Shown in pieces: positions 37,168 through 45,435 of a DNA stretch of 64,000 nucleotides. The notes under the pieces are model-generated. The model was not told the origin of the DNA. It saw nothing but the letters and a program-made list of their open reading frames with translations, and searched no databases. How positions within the stretch are numbered: the stretch's first letter is position 1; each line of letters begins with the position of its first letter. The DNA lies in assembly GCF_005886345.1 (NCBI RefSeq), contig NZ_PNEC01000010.1, positions 1 through 64,000 of the forward strand. The letters run 5' to 3'. The position numbers and the translations under genes were made by a program. Source of the DNA: Pseudoalteromonas phenolica (lineage in GTDB: Bacteria; Pseudomonadota; Gammaproteobacteria; Enterobacterales; Alteromonadaceae).

Positions 37168-37982
37168 AGTACATTTTTAAGGTGAAATTCATTTAATGTC
37201 GCGATAGCTTCTGGTAAGCGTGTTGTCATACCCAGTGCCATTAAGGAGTCCATAATAAGTAGCCGACATGCTTTTGCAGCTGGAATTAACGCAAGTGCAG
37301 CCTGTTGGCAAAACTTTTCAGCGCCGCCAGCGCCATTTACAACATGGCTAGGTGCCACCAAGAAATCAGGGTTACTCACTACTAAAGATTCGCGGTTAAA
37401 AGGTTTAAAGCCCTTATGTTGAGCGAGGTTACGCACGCCTGTATAACTAAAAAGTAAATCAGGCACCGTTTCTTTGCCTGCGACCATTAACCCTCGCTCA
37501 CCAGCTGAAAGAATAAATAATGCTTTAGATTCAGAAAGGGGGGCTTTGGCTGGCAATGCTTTTTTTAGTTGTGCGATAAGCTTTTGCGCGCTTTCTTGTT
37601 GGTTTAAATCAGTGGCGACTTGATTGATTAATTGAAAAAGCCCATCTACATGCTTAGGTTTGTTATAAAGCTTGAGTGCAACACCTGTACTCTTTAATTG
37701 CGTAAGTACTTCGGGGCGACCTGTACCTTCTAAGGCAAGTATAATTGTTGGTTGTTTTGATAAAACGCCTTCGGCAGCCAGATCTCGATAATAACCTACT
37801 TTAGGTAAAGCAACTGCTTTAGGTGGCCAAGTACTTGATGTATCTACAGCGACTACTTTCTCTCCAGCGCCAAGTGCATAGACAATATCTGTGATGGTGC
37901 CACCTGCAGTTACAATTCTTTGTGCTGAGCTATTAAAGCTAATGGTTAAAAGCAGTAAACCAATAGAAATAATGTGTTTCAT
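37164..37982 (-). CDS. hmuT: Periplasmic heme-binding protein
   Basis: A 272-residue cluster-A-II substrate-binding protein. The signal peptide MKHIISIGLLLLTISFNSSAQ is followed by RIVTAGGTITDIVYALGAGEKVVAVD, the HmuT/HutB N-terminal pattern, and VGYYRDLAAEGVLSKQPTIIL. ATG 37982 starts the signal peptide exactly; the frame opens 14 codons earlier but that extension would spoil the signal. First gene of hmuTUV-hugZ, divergent from the receptor. Confidence 0.9.
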   Translation of the reverse strand: MKHIISIGLLLLTISFNSSAQRIVTAGGTITDIVYALGAGEKVVAVDTSSTWPPKAVALPKVGYYRDLAAEGVLSKQPTIILALEGTGRPEVLTQLKSTGVALKLYNKPKHVDGLFQLINQVATDLNQQESAQKLIAQLKKALPAKAPLSESKALFILSAGERGLMVAGKETVPDLLFSYTGVRNLAQHKGFKPFNRESLVVSNPDFLVAPSHVVNGAGGAEKFCQQAALALIPAAKACRLLIMDSLMALGMTTRLPEAIATLNEFHLKNVL

Positions 37983-38082
37983 TGTTTTCTCTTGTTTATA
38001 AATTTTTATAGCACTCATAGCCATAGCTTTGGCTATATGAGCAAATTGCTAAATCCCTCTACGTTACTTCATCCTCGTTTGC

Positions 38083-38097
38083 TGATAATACCTATCA
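38083..38097. promoter_or_regulatory. Fur box 1 in the heme intergenic region
   Basis: TGATAAT-A-CCTATCA fits the 7-1-7 Fur motif (TGATAAT-N-ATTATCA) at 12 of 14 positions. It lies 101 bp upstream of hmuT and is better placed to control that operon. Confidence 0.65.
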
Positions 38098-38121
38098 GAA
38101 CGCTCAAAATCTACATAATAA

Positions 38122-38136
38122 TGAAAACAATTATCA
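38122..38136. promoter_or_regulatory. Fur box 2 in the heme intergenic region
   Basis: TGAAAAC-A-ATTATCA fits the 7-1-7 Fur motif at 12 of 14 positions, with a perfect right half. It is 72 bp upstream of the receptor gene. Confidence 0.7.
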
Positions 38137-38207
38137 TTTGTTATTAATTTGAAATGTGATTATAGTGCTCTCGAAATTGATTCGTTCTTCCTGTTTGAGG
38201 TAAAAAA

Positions 38208-40325
38208 ATGTTTAAGAAGACACCCATTTCGATCAGTATTACTGCAGCTGTACTAACTGCATCATGTTCGTTTATTACTGCGGCTGAAGAAGCTCAGTTT
38301 GAAAAGCAAAGTGAAGTTATCGTTGTATCAGGCTCTCGAATTGAGCAAAAACTGGTTGATGTTGCGGGCTCAGTGAATGTCGTTACTGAACAAGAAATTG
38401 AACGTGAGTTGGCAGTGGACTTAAATACCGCATTTAAGTATCAAACAGGGATTACAACATCGGGCTCTACAGGTGAAGCTCAAGCGCTTAATATTCGAGG
38501 TATCGGTGGAAACCGTGTGGTTTATATCAAAGATGGCCGACGTATAAACGATGCCTATGCAGGCGGCGGTGGCCTGCTCATTGGTCGTGGATACTTTGAT
38601 ATCGATAATGTTCAACAAATTGAAGTTGCCAAAGGTGCCGCGTCCTCTTTATATGGTTCTGATGCGCTTGGCGGTATTGTTGTTATCTCAACCAAGGACC
38701 CATCAGATTATTTGGCGAATGACACCGCATATGCGCAATTAGGGTTGGGTTATTATGGCGTTAATTCTGAAAAGAGTTTTTCAGCTACGTATGCTCAGAA
38801 AGTAGGTGAGATGAATGCGACATCAATTCAATTAACTAGAAGAGATGGTAGAGAAGCGCAAAACTACCAAGAAAATCTGCCAGGCTTTGATTACACCTCG
38901 AATGCTGTATTGATCAAATCAGAATTTGATATTTCAGACAAAGAGCGTTTATTGGCAACGGTTGACTTTTTTGACCAAGAAACAAAGCAAGTTATAGCAG
39001 CCACAATTAATGAGACAACGGATCAGAATGAAAGCCTATCTGTGTCTTTAGCATTTGATAGCGCGAGTGCGACTGCTTTTTACGATAATTTAAAGGCACA
39101 AGTCTATTACACCAACTTTGAGCAGAAGAGCGACCAACTACGCGCAAATGACGGCAGTCGCAGTAGAACTGGTCCTTATACTGATTACAATGACTATCGA
39201 TTCGATCAGTCTATTTTGGGAGCTCGGGTTGTACTGGATAAAAACTTAGAAGTAGCAGGGTTAAACCACCAATTCGTTTATGGTTTAGATTACGATAGTT
39301 ATGAGACAGCTAGGCCACGATATAAAACACGACTTGATGCGCAAGGTAACAAACTACTTGATAAAGAAGGGCAGAAAACCTTCCCTGGTGCAGATACAAG
39401 TATGCTCGGGATATTTGTTCAGGACAATATAGCGCTTATACCTGATTCTTTAGACCTTAATGCTGGTATTCGTGTAGATAGTTATGACATGACGCCGAAA
39501 AAAGATGCCTTGTATGAGGGGGCTGAGTTTTCTGATATTACTGAAACGGCGTTATCACCGAAACTTGGTTTAGTTTATTCTTTTTCTGATAACCTTAATC
39601 TTGTTGCACAATACGCTCGAGGCTTTAAAATTCCACCACATGACCTTGCATATCAAAGCCATGGTGTTGAACCGTTTTACCAGATTTTACCAAATTCAGA
39701 ACTAAATCCTGAAACCAGTGACAGTGTTGAGTTTGGCGTTAAAGGTGATTTTGAATCACATGGTTTTACTATTACCTTGTTCAATACAAAATTCGAGGAC
39801 TTCATAGGCAATAAAGTTGTGCGTGTGGAGCCAAGTACCATTCCAAACATGCCACCAAAAACGTATTACCAATATCAAAATATCAGTGAGGTCGAAATAA
39901 AAGGGCTTGAGACAACTTATACAGTGTGGGTTAACGATAATGTCTCATTTGATACAGGCCTTACTTTTATAAATGGTAAAGATAAAGAAACCAATGAGTA
40001 CTTAAATTCAATTAGTCCGCTAAATGGCTTTGTGAAAGCCCGCTATGAACAAGGCGATTGGTCAGTCACAGGAGCGTTTAAGTTTGCCAAGCGTATGACA
40101 AAGGTACCAAACAACGACATGGTTCAAACGTCAGGGTGGGGGACTGTTGATTTATTTACTGATTATGACTTTGGTGTAGTGAAGTTGAATGCCGGCATAT
40201 TCAATTTATTTGATAAAGCATACACCCCTTATGAAATTGTTGCAGGTCAAGCTGCTGACGCTGATTTAACACAATTTACGCAGCCGGGAAGAAACTTTGC
40301 TCTCAATGCAAAAATGACATTTTAA
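38208..40325 (+). CDS. hmuR: TonB-dependent heme/hemoglobin receptor
   Basis: A 705-residue outer-membrane beta-barrel. It has a signal peptide (about 1-26), a TonB-box-like segment (EVIVVSGSR), a plug domain (about 45-165, with IRGIGGNRVVYIKDGRR and GAASSLYGSDALGGIV), then a 22-strand-type barrel ending in aromatic MTF. The hemoglobin/transferrin/lactoferrin receptor family is the best fit. Heme rather than siderophore specificity is inferred from the divergent hmuTUV-hugZ. GAGG precedes the ATG. Fur boxes predict induction by iron starvation. Confidence 0.88.
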   Translation: MFKKTPISISITAAVLTASCSFITAAEEAQFEKQSEVIVVSGSRIEQKLVDVAGSVNVVTEQEIERELAVDLNTAFKYQTGITTSGSTGEAQALNIRGIGGNRVVYIKDGRRINDAYAGGGGLLIGRGYFDIDNVQQIEVAKGAASSLYGSDALGGIVVISTKDPSDYLANDTAYAQLGLGYYGVNSEKSFSATYAQKVGEMNATSIQLTRRDGREAQNYQENLPGFDYTSNAVLIKSEFDISDKERLLATVDFFDQETKQVIAATINETTDQNESLSVSLAFDSASATAFYDNLKAQVYYTNFEQKSDQLRANDGSRSRTGPYTDYNDYRFDQSILGARVVLDKNLEVAGLNHQFVYGLDYDSYETARPRYKTRLDAQGNKLLDKEGQKTFPGADTSMLGIFVQDNIALIPDSLDLNAGIRVDSYDMTPKKDALYEGAEFSDITETALSPKLGLVYSFSDNLNLVAQYARGFKIPPHDLAYQSHGVEPFYQILPNSELNPETSDSVEFGVKGDFESHGFTITLFNTKFEDFIGNKVVRVEPSTIPNMPPKTYYQYQNISEVEIKGLETTYTVWVNDNVSFDTGLTFINGKDKETNEYLNSISPLNGFVKARYEQGDWSVTGAFKFAKRMTKVPNNDMVQTSGWGTVDLFTDYDFGVVKLNAGIFNLFDKAYTPYEIVAGQAADADLTQFTQPGRNFALNAKMTF

Positions 40326-40348
40326 GGCTGCTCTTCGTCACTAGATTT

Positions 40349-40382
40349 AAAAAACGGATGTGAGTTTTTACATCCGTTTTTT
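40349..40382 (+). terminator. Intrinsic terminator after the heme receptor
   Basis: AAAACGGATGT and ACATCCGTTTT form an 11-bp stem followed by more T. Confidence 0.92.
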
Positions 40383-40465
40383 GTTCGTATGACAAATTTA
40401 TTAAGCTTTTCAACTACCAAGCAATTACAGGGAAGGTGCCTAAGAGAATAAAATCCAAAACAAAC

Positions 40466-40493
40466 TTGCATTGTTGAAAAAAACTCGTACAAT
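40466..40493 (+). promoter_or_regulatory. Promoter of the rpsP operon
   Basis: TTGCAT (40466-40471), 16-bp spacer and TACAAT (40488-40493). A C-rich discriminator (TCCCCAG) follows, as in growth-rate-controlled promoters. The expected start is near 40500. Confidence 0.6.
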
Positions 40494-40499
40494 TCCCCA

Positions 40500-40518
40500 G
40501 CTTCCCAAATTGGGAAGC
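40500..40518 (+). other. Hairpin at the predicted 5' end of the rpsP mRNA
   Basis: GCTTCCCAA and TTGGGAAGC are perfect inverted arms around one A; in RNA this gives about a 7-bp stem with an AAATT loop. It sits exactly where the transcript should begin and has no T-run behind it. This suggests a 5' stabilising stem or a regulatory leader, not a terminator. Confidence 0.55.
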
Positions 40519-40558
40519 AAATCTTATTAATGAAAACAGTCAACTAATTGAGGACGGT

Positions 40559-40807
40559 ATGGTAACTATTCGTTTGCAACGTGGCGGCGCTAAAAAGCGT
40601 CCATTCTATCAAATCGTGGTTGCGGATAGCCGTTTCTCACGTGACGGTCGTTTCATCGAGAAAGTAGGTTTCTTTAACCCAATCGCTGCGGGTCAAGAAG
40701 AGAAATTACGTTTAGATTTATCACGTGTTGATCACTGGGTAGGTCAAGGCGCATCTCTTTCAGATCGCGTAGCTAAGTTAGTTAAAGACGCTCGTAAAGC
40801 GGCTTAA
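40559..40807 (+). CDS. rpsP: 30S ribosomal protein S16
   Basis: An 82-residue S16 with the typical start [25 protein letters not shown]. It is first in the conserved rpsP-rimM-trmD-rplS operon; GAGGA precedes the ATG. Confidence 0.98.
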   Translation: MVTIRLQRGGAKKRPFYQIVVADSRFSRDGRFIEKVGFFNPIAAGQEEKLRLDLSRVDHWVGQGASLSDRVAKLVKDARKAA

Positions 40808-40824
40808 TAGGCGTAAGTGTAACC

Positions 40825-41358
40825 ATGAGTCAAGAAAACACCTCGATTATTGTAGTAGGTAAGCTTGGTGCCCCTTATGGTATTAAGGGCTGGCTTAAGG
40901 TGCATTCATTTACTGATGATCCCCAAGGGATCTTCGAATTCAGCCCATGGTTGATAGGGCAACAAGGTAAATGGCAATCTCTTGAAGTGAGTGACTGGCG
41001 TCGCCACAACAAGGGCTTTATCGCCAAGTTTGCGCAAGTAAACGACCGAGACGAAGCAATGGCTTTGACCAATGTGGAAATCTCAGTTGATTCAGAGCAA
41101 CTTCCTGAACTCCCTGAAGGTGAGTTCTATTGGCGAGATCTTATCGGCATGTCTGTTGTAACTGATAAAGGTTATAACTTAGGCACAGTCGATGACTTGA
41201 TGGAGACTGGTTCAAACGACGTTTTAGTTGTGAAAGCAAATAAAAAAGATGCGTTTGGCCAATCAGAACGATTAATTCCGTTTTTAACTGATTCAGTTAT
41301 CAAAGGTGTTAATCATGAAGAAAAAGTAATTACTGTAGACTGGGATCCAGGCTTTTAA
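40825..41358 (+). CDS. rimM: 16S rRNA processing protein RimM
   Basis: A 177-residue assembly factor for the head of the 30S subunit that binds S19. It has the N-terminal RimM domain ([24 protein letters not shown]) and C-terminal PRC barrel ([36 protein letters not shown]). It starts 17 bp after rpsP and abuts trmD. Confidence 0.97.
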   Translation: MSQENTSIIVVGKLGAPYGIKGWLKVHSFTDDPQGIFEFSPWLIGQQGKWQSLEVSDWRRHNKGFIAKFAQVNDRDEAMALTNVEISVDSEQLPELPEGEFYWRDLIGMSVVTDKGYNLGTVDDLMETGSNDVLVVKANKKDAFGQSERLIPFLTDSVIKGVNHEEKVITVDWDPGF

Positions 41359-42126
41359 ATGAGCCAGCAAAAACCATTATGGGTCGGTGTTATTTCACTG
41401 TTTCCCGAAATGTTTGATGCGATTACCCAGCAAGGCGTAACGGGACGCGCTGTTAAAAACGGTTTAATCGAGTTTAACAGTTGGAATCCACGAGACTATG
41501 CAACTGATAAGCATAGAACCGTAGATGACAGACCTTATGGTGGTGGTCCAGGCATGTTGATGATGGTTAACCCATTAAAACAAGCCATTCTTGATGCCAA
41601 AGCGGCAGCAGGAGAAAACGCCAAAGTAATTTATATGTCCCCTCAAGGGCGAAAACTAGATCAGCAAGGTGCAGCTGAATTGGCAGCATCAGAAAAACTG
41701 ATATTAGTTGCGGGTCGTTATGAAGGTATTGATGAGCGGATCATCGAGTCTTATGTAGACGAAGAATGGTCCATCGGTGATTTTATTCTCAGTGGTGGTG
41801 AACTACCAGCCATGACACTAATCGACGCAGTCGCGCGTTTGGTGCCAGGTGTTTTAGGTCACAACCAATCAGCTGAGCAAGACTCCTTTTCGGATGGCTT
41901 GTTAGATTGTCCTCATTATACACGGCCAGAAACATTGGATGGCAAGCAGGTGCCTGCTGTATTACTCAGCGGAAACCATAAAGAGATAGCTAAATGGCGG
42001 CTTAAGCAATCATTAGGCAGAACTTGGCTTAGACGTCCTGACTTGTTGCGTAACCTAGCTCTGACTGAGGAGCAAGCCATGTTACTTGCTGAATTTCAGC
42101 GAGAACATGAACAAGCTTGTGGCTAG
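41359..42126 (+). CDS. trmD: tRNA (guanine-37-N1) methyltransferase
   Basis: A 255-residue SPOUT methyltransferase that makes m1G37 in tRNAs reading CNN and some other codons, preventing frameshifts; the tRNA-Pro copies in this window have G37 and are likely substrates. The trefoil-knot motifs [28 protein letters not shown] and [15 protein letters not shown] are intact. It directly abuts rimM. Confidence 0.98.
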   Translation: MSQQKPLWVGVISLFPEMFDAITQQGVTGRAVKNGLIEFNSWNPRDYATDKHRTVDDRPYGGGPGMLMMVNPLKQAILDAKAAAGENAKVIYMSPQGRKLDQQGAAELAASEKLILVAGRYEGIDERIIESYVDEEWSIGDFILSGGELPAMTLIDAVARLVPGVLGHNQSAEQDSFSDGLLDCPHYTRPETLDGKQVPAVLLSGNHKEIAKWRLKQSLGRTWLRRPDLLRNLALTEEQAMLLAEFQREHEQACG

Positions 42127-42159
42127 AAGACAGTTACACCTAGGAATGTGAGAAATAAA

Positions 42160-42519
42160 ATGGCAAAAGTAAACCAAAATATTATTAAAGAGCTTGAAGC
42201 TGAACAGCTTAAGCAAGACGTACCTGCGTTCGGCGCTGGTGATACAGTTGTTGTACAGGTACGCGTTAAAGAAGGTAACAAAGAGCGTCTACAGGCCTTT
42301 GAAGGTGTTGTTATCGCTAAGCGTAACCGTGGTCTACACTCAGCATTCACAGTTCGTAAAATCTCGAGCGGTGAAGGTGTTGAGCGTGTATTCCAAACGC
42401 ACAGCCCACTAGTAGATAGCATCACAGTTAAGCGTCGCGGTGCAGTTCGTCGCGCTAAGCTTTACTACCTACGTGAGCGTTCAGGTAAATCAGCACGTAT
42501 TAAAGAAAAACTTAACTAA
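42160..42519 (+). CDS. rplS: 50S ribosomal protein L19
   Basis: A 119-residue L19 (E. coli 115), with [42 protein letters not shown] chose ATG 42160 because the protein then begins [13 protein letters not shown] like its homologues; GAGA lies 6 bp upstream. Last gene of the operon. Confidence 0.97.
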   Translation: MAKVNQNIIKELEAEQLKQDVPAFGAGDTVVVQVRVKEGNKERLQAFEGVVIAKRNRGLHSAFTVRKISSGEGVERVFQTHSPLVDSITVKRRGAVRRAKLYYLRERSGKSARIKEKLN

Positions 42520-42542
42520 TACGCGCGTTTTACTACGCTTTA

Positions 42543-42574
42543 AAAACAGGCCACTCTTTGAGTGGCCTGTTTTG
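42543..42574 (+). terminator. Intrinsic terminator after rplS
   Basis: Perfect 14-bp arms AAAACAGGCCACTC / GAGTGGCCTGTTTT around a TTT loop. Confidence 0.95.
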
Positions 42575-42674
42575 GTTTATATGCCCAAAAAACCATATCG
42601 CACTTTGTGATGTCATAGTCTAAATTTAATTCATCCCTTCACTTTTATCTGTCATACCATCCTGTTAGACTAGT

Positions 42675-42712
42675 TGTAATTATTTATTTACTGGTGTTTA
42701 TAAAAGTTTACA
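42675..42712 (+). promoter_or_regulatory. Tandem TyrR-type boxes at tyrA
   Basis: Box 1, TGTAAT-TATTTA-TTTACT (42675-42692), and box 2, TGTTTA-TAAAAG-TTTACA (42695-42712), each match TGTAAA-N6-TTTACA at 10 of 12 arm positions. Both keep the key G at position 2 and C at 17. Their centres are exactly 20 bp apart, so both would lie on one face of the helix. Box 2 ends 4 bp before the tyrA ATG. Confidence 0.65.
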
Positions 42713-42715
42713 TTT

Positions 42716-43852
42716 ATGACGGGTGAGCAAACATTAGCACAACTTCGAGCCGGCATTGATGAATGCGACAGTCAGCTCGTACAACTTCTTGCTAAACGCA
42801 ACGCATTAACATCTCAAATCGGTGCTATCAAACAAGAGATAGGTGCACCTTTACATGCCCCTGACAGAGAAAGCCTTTTGATCGAAGCGAGAAGGCAGCA
42901 GGCTGAAGAACACAACGTAAACCCAGATCTCGTTGAAGATATGCTTAGGCGCATGATGCGTGAAGCATACGAAAATCAGCAAAGTAAGTTAGCCTGTAAA
43001 GCGCCAGAGTTATCTCCTGTCGTGATTGTCGGTGGTGAAGGGGCGATGGGTCAGTTATTCGCTAAGCAGCTTACTCGCTCAGGGTATGAGATTCGTATTT
43101 TGGACCGAGCGCAACAAGCCGATGCAGAGACAATATTAACTGGGGCTAAACTGGTACTTGTGAGTGTGCCAATTAACGCCTTAGAAGAAGTGGTCTCGTC
43201 ACTGCCTGCTCTACCTGATGAGTGTGTTTTAGTTGATATTACCTCAGTTAAGCAAGCACCTTTAAAAGTGCTTATGGATAAGCATATTGGTCCTGTTGTT
43301 GGTCTTCACCCAATGTTTGGCCCTGATATTTCTCACTGGGTAAAACAAACCATTGTGGTCTGTGAAGGGCGAATTCCTGAAGCATGTTCAGGGCTACTTG
43401 AGCAGTTAAAAGTGTGGGGTTGTCAGCTGGTCAAAATGGATGCGAAAAAGCACGACCAAGCCATGCAGATCATTCAGGTGATGCGTCACTTAACTACGTT
43501 CGTCTATGGCCAGTTTTTGGCGAAGCAATGCCATACATTAGAAGAGCTTCGAAGCTGCTCTTCACCTATCTATCAGCTTGAATTAATGATGGTCGGGAGG
43601 TTATTCGCTCAGTCTCCAGAGCTATATTCAGATATTATGTTGGCACAATTTAATGACGTTGAAGGTTTATTAGCGAGTTACCAGGAAACTTTTGAATTGA
43701 CACTTGATAAACTTAAAGCTGGCGACAAGGCTGCATTGATTGATTCGTTCTCAGAGGCAAAACATTATTTCTCTGGTTCTGCAGAGCAGTTTTTAAAGCA
43801 AAGTCGTGGTTTGCTTAATAAAGCCAATGACGCAAAGGTATTAGATATATAA
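42716..43852 (+). CDS. tyrA: Chorismate mutase / prephenate dehydrogenase
   Basis: The bifunctional T-protein of tyrosine synthesis: an N-terminal AroQ chorismate mutase (about 1-90, LRAGIDECDSQLVQLLAKRNALTSQIG) fused to an NAD-dependent prephenate dehydrogenase (nucleotide motif VVIVGGEGAMGQLF near 103; GLHPMFGPD). 378 residues against E. coli 373. No convincing ribosome-binding site precedes the ATG, because TyrR-type boxes fill that space. aroF, adjacent in E. coli, is absent. Convergent with pheA. Confidence 0.96.
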   Translation: MTGEQTLAQLRAGIDECDSQLVQLLAKRNALTSQIGAIKQEIGAPLHAPDRESLLIEARRQQAEEHNVNPDLVEDMLRRMMREAYENQQSKLACKAPELSPVVIVGGEGAMGQLFAKQLTRSGYEIRILDRAQQADAETILTGAKLVLVSVPINALEEVVSSLPALPDECVLVDITSVKQAPLKVLMDKHIGPVVGLHPMFGPDISHWVKQTIVVCEGRIPEACSGLLEQLKVWGCQLVKMDAKKHDQAMQIIQVMRHLTTFVYGQFLAKQCHTLEELRSCSSPIYQLELMMVGRLFAQSPELYSDIMLAQFNDVEGLLASYQETFELTLDKLKAGDKAALIDSFSEAKHYFSGSAEQFLKQSRGLLNKANDAKVLDI

Positions 43853-43890
43853 AGCTTAAACGACCACTTCTTAATGAAAGTAAAGATATT

Positions 43891-43919
43891 AAAAAGGCAC
43901 TTTAGAAAAGTGCCTTTTT
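43891..43919. terminator. Bidirectional terminator between tyrA and pheA
   Basis: AAAAAGGCACTTT and AAAGTGCCTTTTT are perfect arms around AGA, with T-runs on both strands. Confidence 0.95.
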
Positions 43920-43941
43920 CAGTTAGCTTAATAGTTTCACT

Positions 43942-45093
43942 TTAAACTTCAACGGCTTGCATAGATTCACTTTGATAGCACCCTAAAATACGTACAAATT
44001 GAGTGTGATCTTTAAGCTCTTCTAAGGCATTTTGCACATGCTTTTCTGCCGTATTGGCAAGTAAATCAACATAGAATACTTCTTCCCATGGGTTACCTGG
44101 TACAGGGCGAGATTCTAACTTCACCATATTGATGTTATGTGCTTTGAAGACCATTAGTGCATCAGCCAATGAACCAACTTGTTGTTTGGTTGCCATAATC
44201 AGACTTGTTTTGGTTGGTATCTGAGTTGAAACTTGCAAAGCTTTACGCGCGACAACAATGAAGCGACTGTGATTTTCAGCCTGATTCGCAAGCCCAGATT
44301 TGATGACTTCAAGGCCGGCATTTTTACCTGCCTGCGCAGAGCCAATAGCAGCGCCATTTGGTGTTTCTGATGCTTGCTTTAAGGCACTTGATGTCGAATC
44401 ACATGTTTCATGCAATACATCATCTAACCCTTGAATGAAGCGGCTACATTGTGCAAATGGCTGAGGGTGAGCAAATATTTTTTGAATATCAGTGAGCTCA
44501 GTACCTGGTGCTGCTAATAAGCAGTGCTCAACAGAATGAGTGACTTCACCGACTATGGTCACTTGGGCATGTTGTAATAAGTCGAATACTTCGTTAATAC
44601 TGCCTGAGCTGGTATTCTCAATTGGTAAAAGACCATAATCTGCTTGACCTTTTTCAACATGCTGAGTGATTTGTTCAAAGCTTTGACAGCCCATTTCAAC
44701 TAACTTACCTGGGCGGCGGCTGAAGTATTTATGACAAGCAAGTTGGCTATAAGAGCCTTGCCCGCCCAGATAAGCAACACGATGTGTGTCACTCAATGAA
44801 TCAGGGTTTAGGCTTTTTTGTAGTAATGCCTGCTGATTTAAAACCGAATCTTCCAAAATAGTTTGAAAAACACTGTTTACATAAAACGCATCAAGACCGA
44901 GTGACTTACCATAGTTAATTAGCTTTTCTAGTAAAGCTTGTTCACGCTCTTCGTCGCGAACAGGTTTATTATTCGCAATTTTATATTCCAAAACGCTATG
45001 GCTAATGCGACGGCGTTTTGCTAATAACACCATTAAGTCTGAATCGATTTCATTTATATCTTTGCGTAAAGCATTTAAAGTATTTTCTGTCAT
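43942..45093 (-). CDS. pheA: Chorismate mutase / prephenate dehydratase
   Basis: The bifunctional P-protein of phenylalanine synthesis (383 residues; E. coli 386). An AroQ mutase domain (about 1-90) is followed by a prephenate dehydratase domain (about 105-285, VAYLGGQGSYSQLACHKYF, GLLPIENTSSGSINEV) and a C-terminal ACT regulatory domain (KLESRPVPGNPWEEVFYVDL). The ESRP motif is known to bind phenylalanine for feedback inhibition. It lies downstream of a phenylalanine attenuator. Confidence 0.97.
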   Translation of the reverse strand: MTENTLNALRKDINEIDSDLMVLLAKRRRISHSVLEYKIANNKPVRDEEREQALLEKLINYGKSLGLDAFYVNSVFQTILEDSVLNQQALLQKSLNPDSLSDTHRVAYLGGQGSYSQLACHKYFSRRPGKLVEMGCQSFEQITQHVEKGQADYGLLPIENTSSGSINEVFDLLQHAQVTIVGEVTHSVEHCLLAAPGTELTDIQKIFAHPQPFAQCSRFIQGLDDVLHETCDSTSSALKQASETPNGAAIGSAQAGKNAGLEVIKSGLANQAENHSRFIVVARKALQVSTQIPTKTSLIMATKQQVGSLADALMVFKAHNINMVKLESRPVPGNPWEEVFYVDLLANTAEKHVQNALEELKDHTQFVRILGCYQSESMQAVEV

Positions 45094-45113
45094 AGGTCCT
45101 CACTCCCAGCGGC

Positions 45114-45138
45114 AAAAAAAAACCTCCCAGTTGGGAGG
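45114..45138 (-). terminator. Attenuator terminator (3:4 hairpin) of pheA
   Basis: On the minus strand CCTCCCA and TGGGAGG form a compact stem followed by T9, ending 21 bp before the pheA start. The 5' arm (45132-45138) overlaps the antiterminator arm TAAGCCTC (45135-45142), so the two structures exclude each other. Confidence 0.9.
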
Positions 45139-45194
45139 CTTATCTATTCGTAATCACGCGCAAACAGGTAAGCCTCTTCATCTAAAAAAGAAGC
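45135..45194 (-). promoter_or_regulatory. Antiterminator and protector hairpins of the pheA attenuator
   Basis: On the minus strand, region 1 GCTTCTT (45188-45194, inside the Phe codons) can pair with region 2 AAGAGGC (45172-45178) through seven pairs, one of them U-G. Region 2, as GAGGCTTA (45169-45176), can instead pair perfectly with region 3 TAAGCCTC (45135-45142). Ribosome stalling on Phe codons would block 1:2, allow 2:3 and prevent the terminator. Confidence 0.85.
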
Positions 45195-45234
45195 TAAAAA
45201 AGAAGTAAGTTTTGCGAGTAATTGAAATTGTCAT
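45178..45234 (-). CDS. pheL: Phenylalanine leader peptide PheL
   Basis: An 18-codon reading frame encodes MTISITRKTYFFFSFFFR and then TGA. Two blocks of three Phe codons, separated by one Ser, plus a Tyr, mirror E. coli PheL ([15 protein letters not shown]). It lies 84 nt before pheA with all attenuator arms in the correct order. No clear Shine-Dalgarno is seen before the ATG. Confidence 0.9.
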   Translation of the reverse strand: MTISITRKTYFFFSFFFR

Positions 45235-45435
45235 TGTTAAGATAAATATTAATCTATTTACATACATTAGTAACATAGAGGCTATACACAAACAAGCGTA
45301 ACCTAAATTAAAAGTTAGATTTTTTATCAATTTGTCAGTAGATAACCTCGCCTAACTTGGCGAATAGGGAAACATTCTGATATATTGGCGAAACGATATC
45401 GATATAAAAATAACAATTTTAATAAGGGTTTAGCA

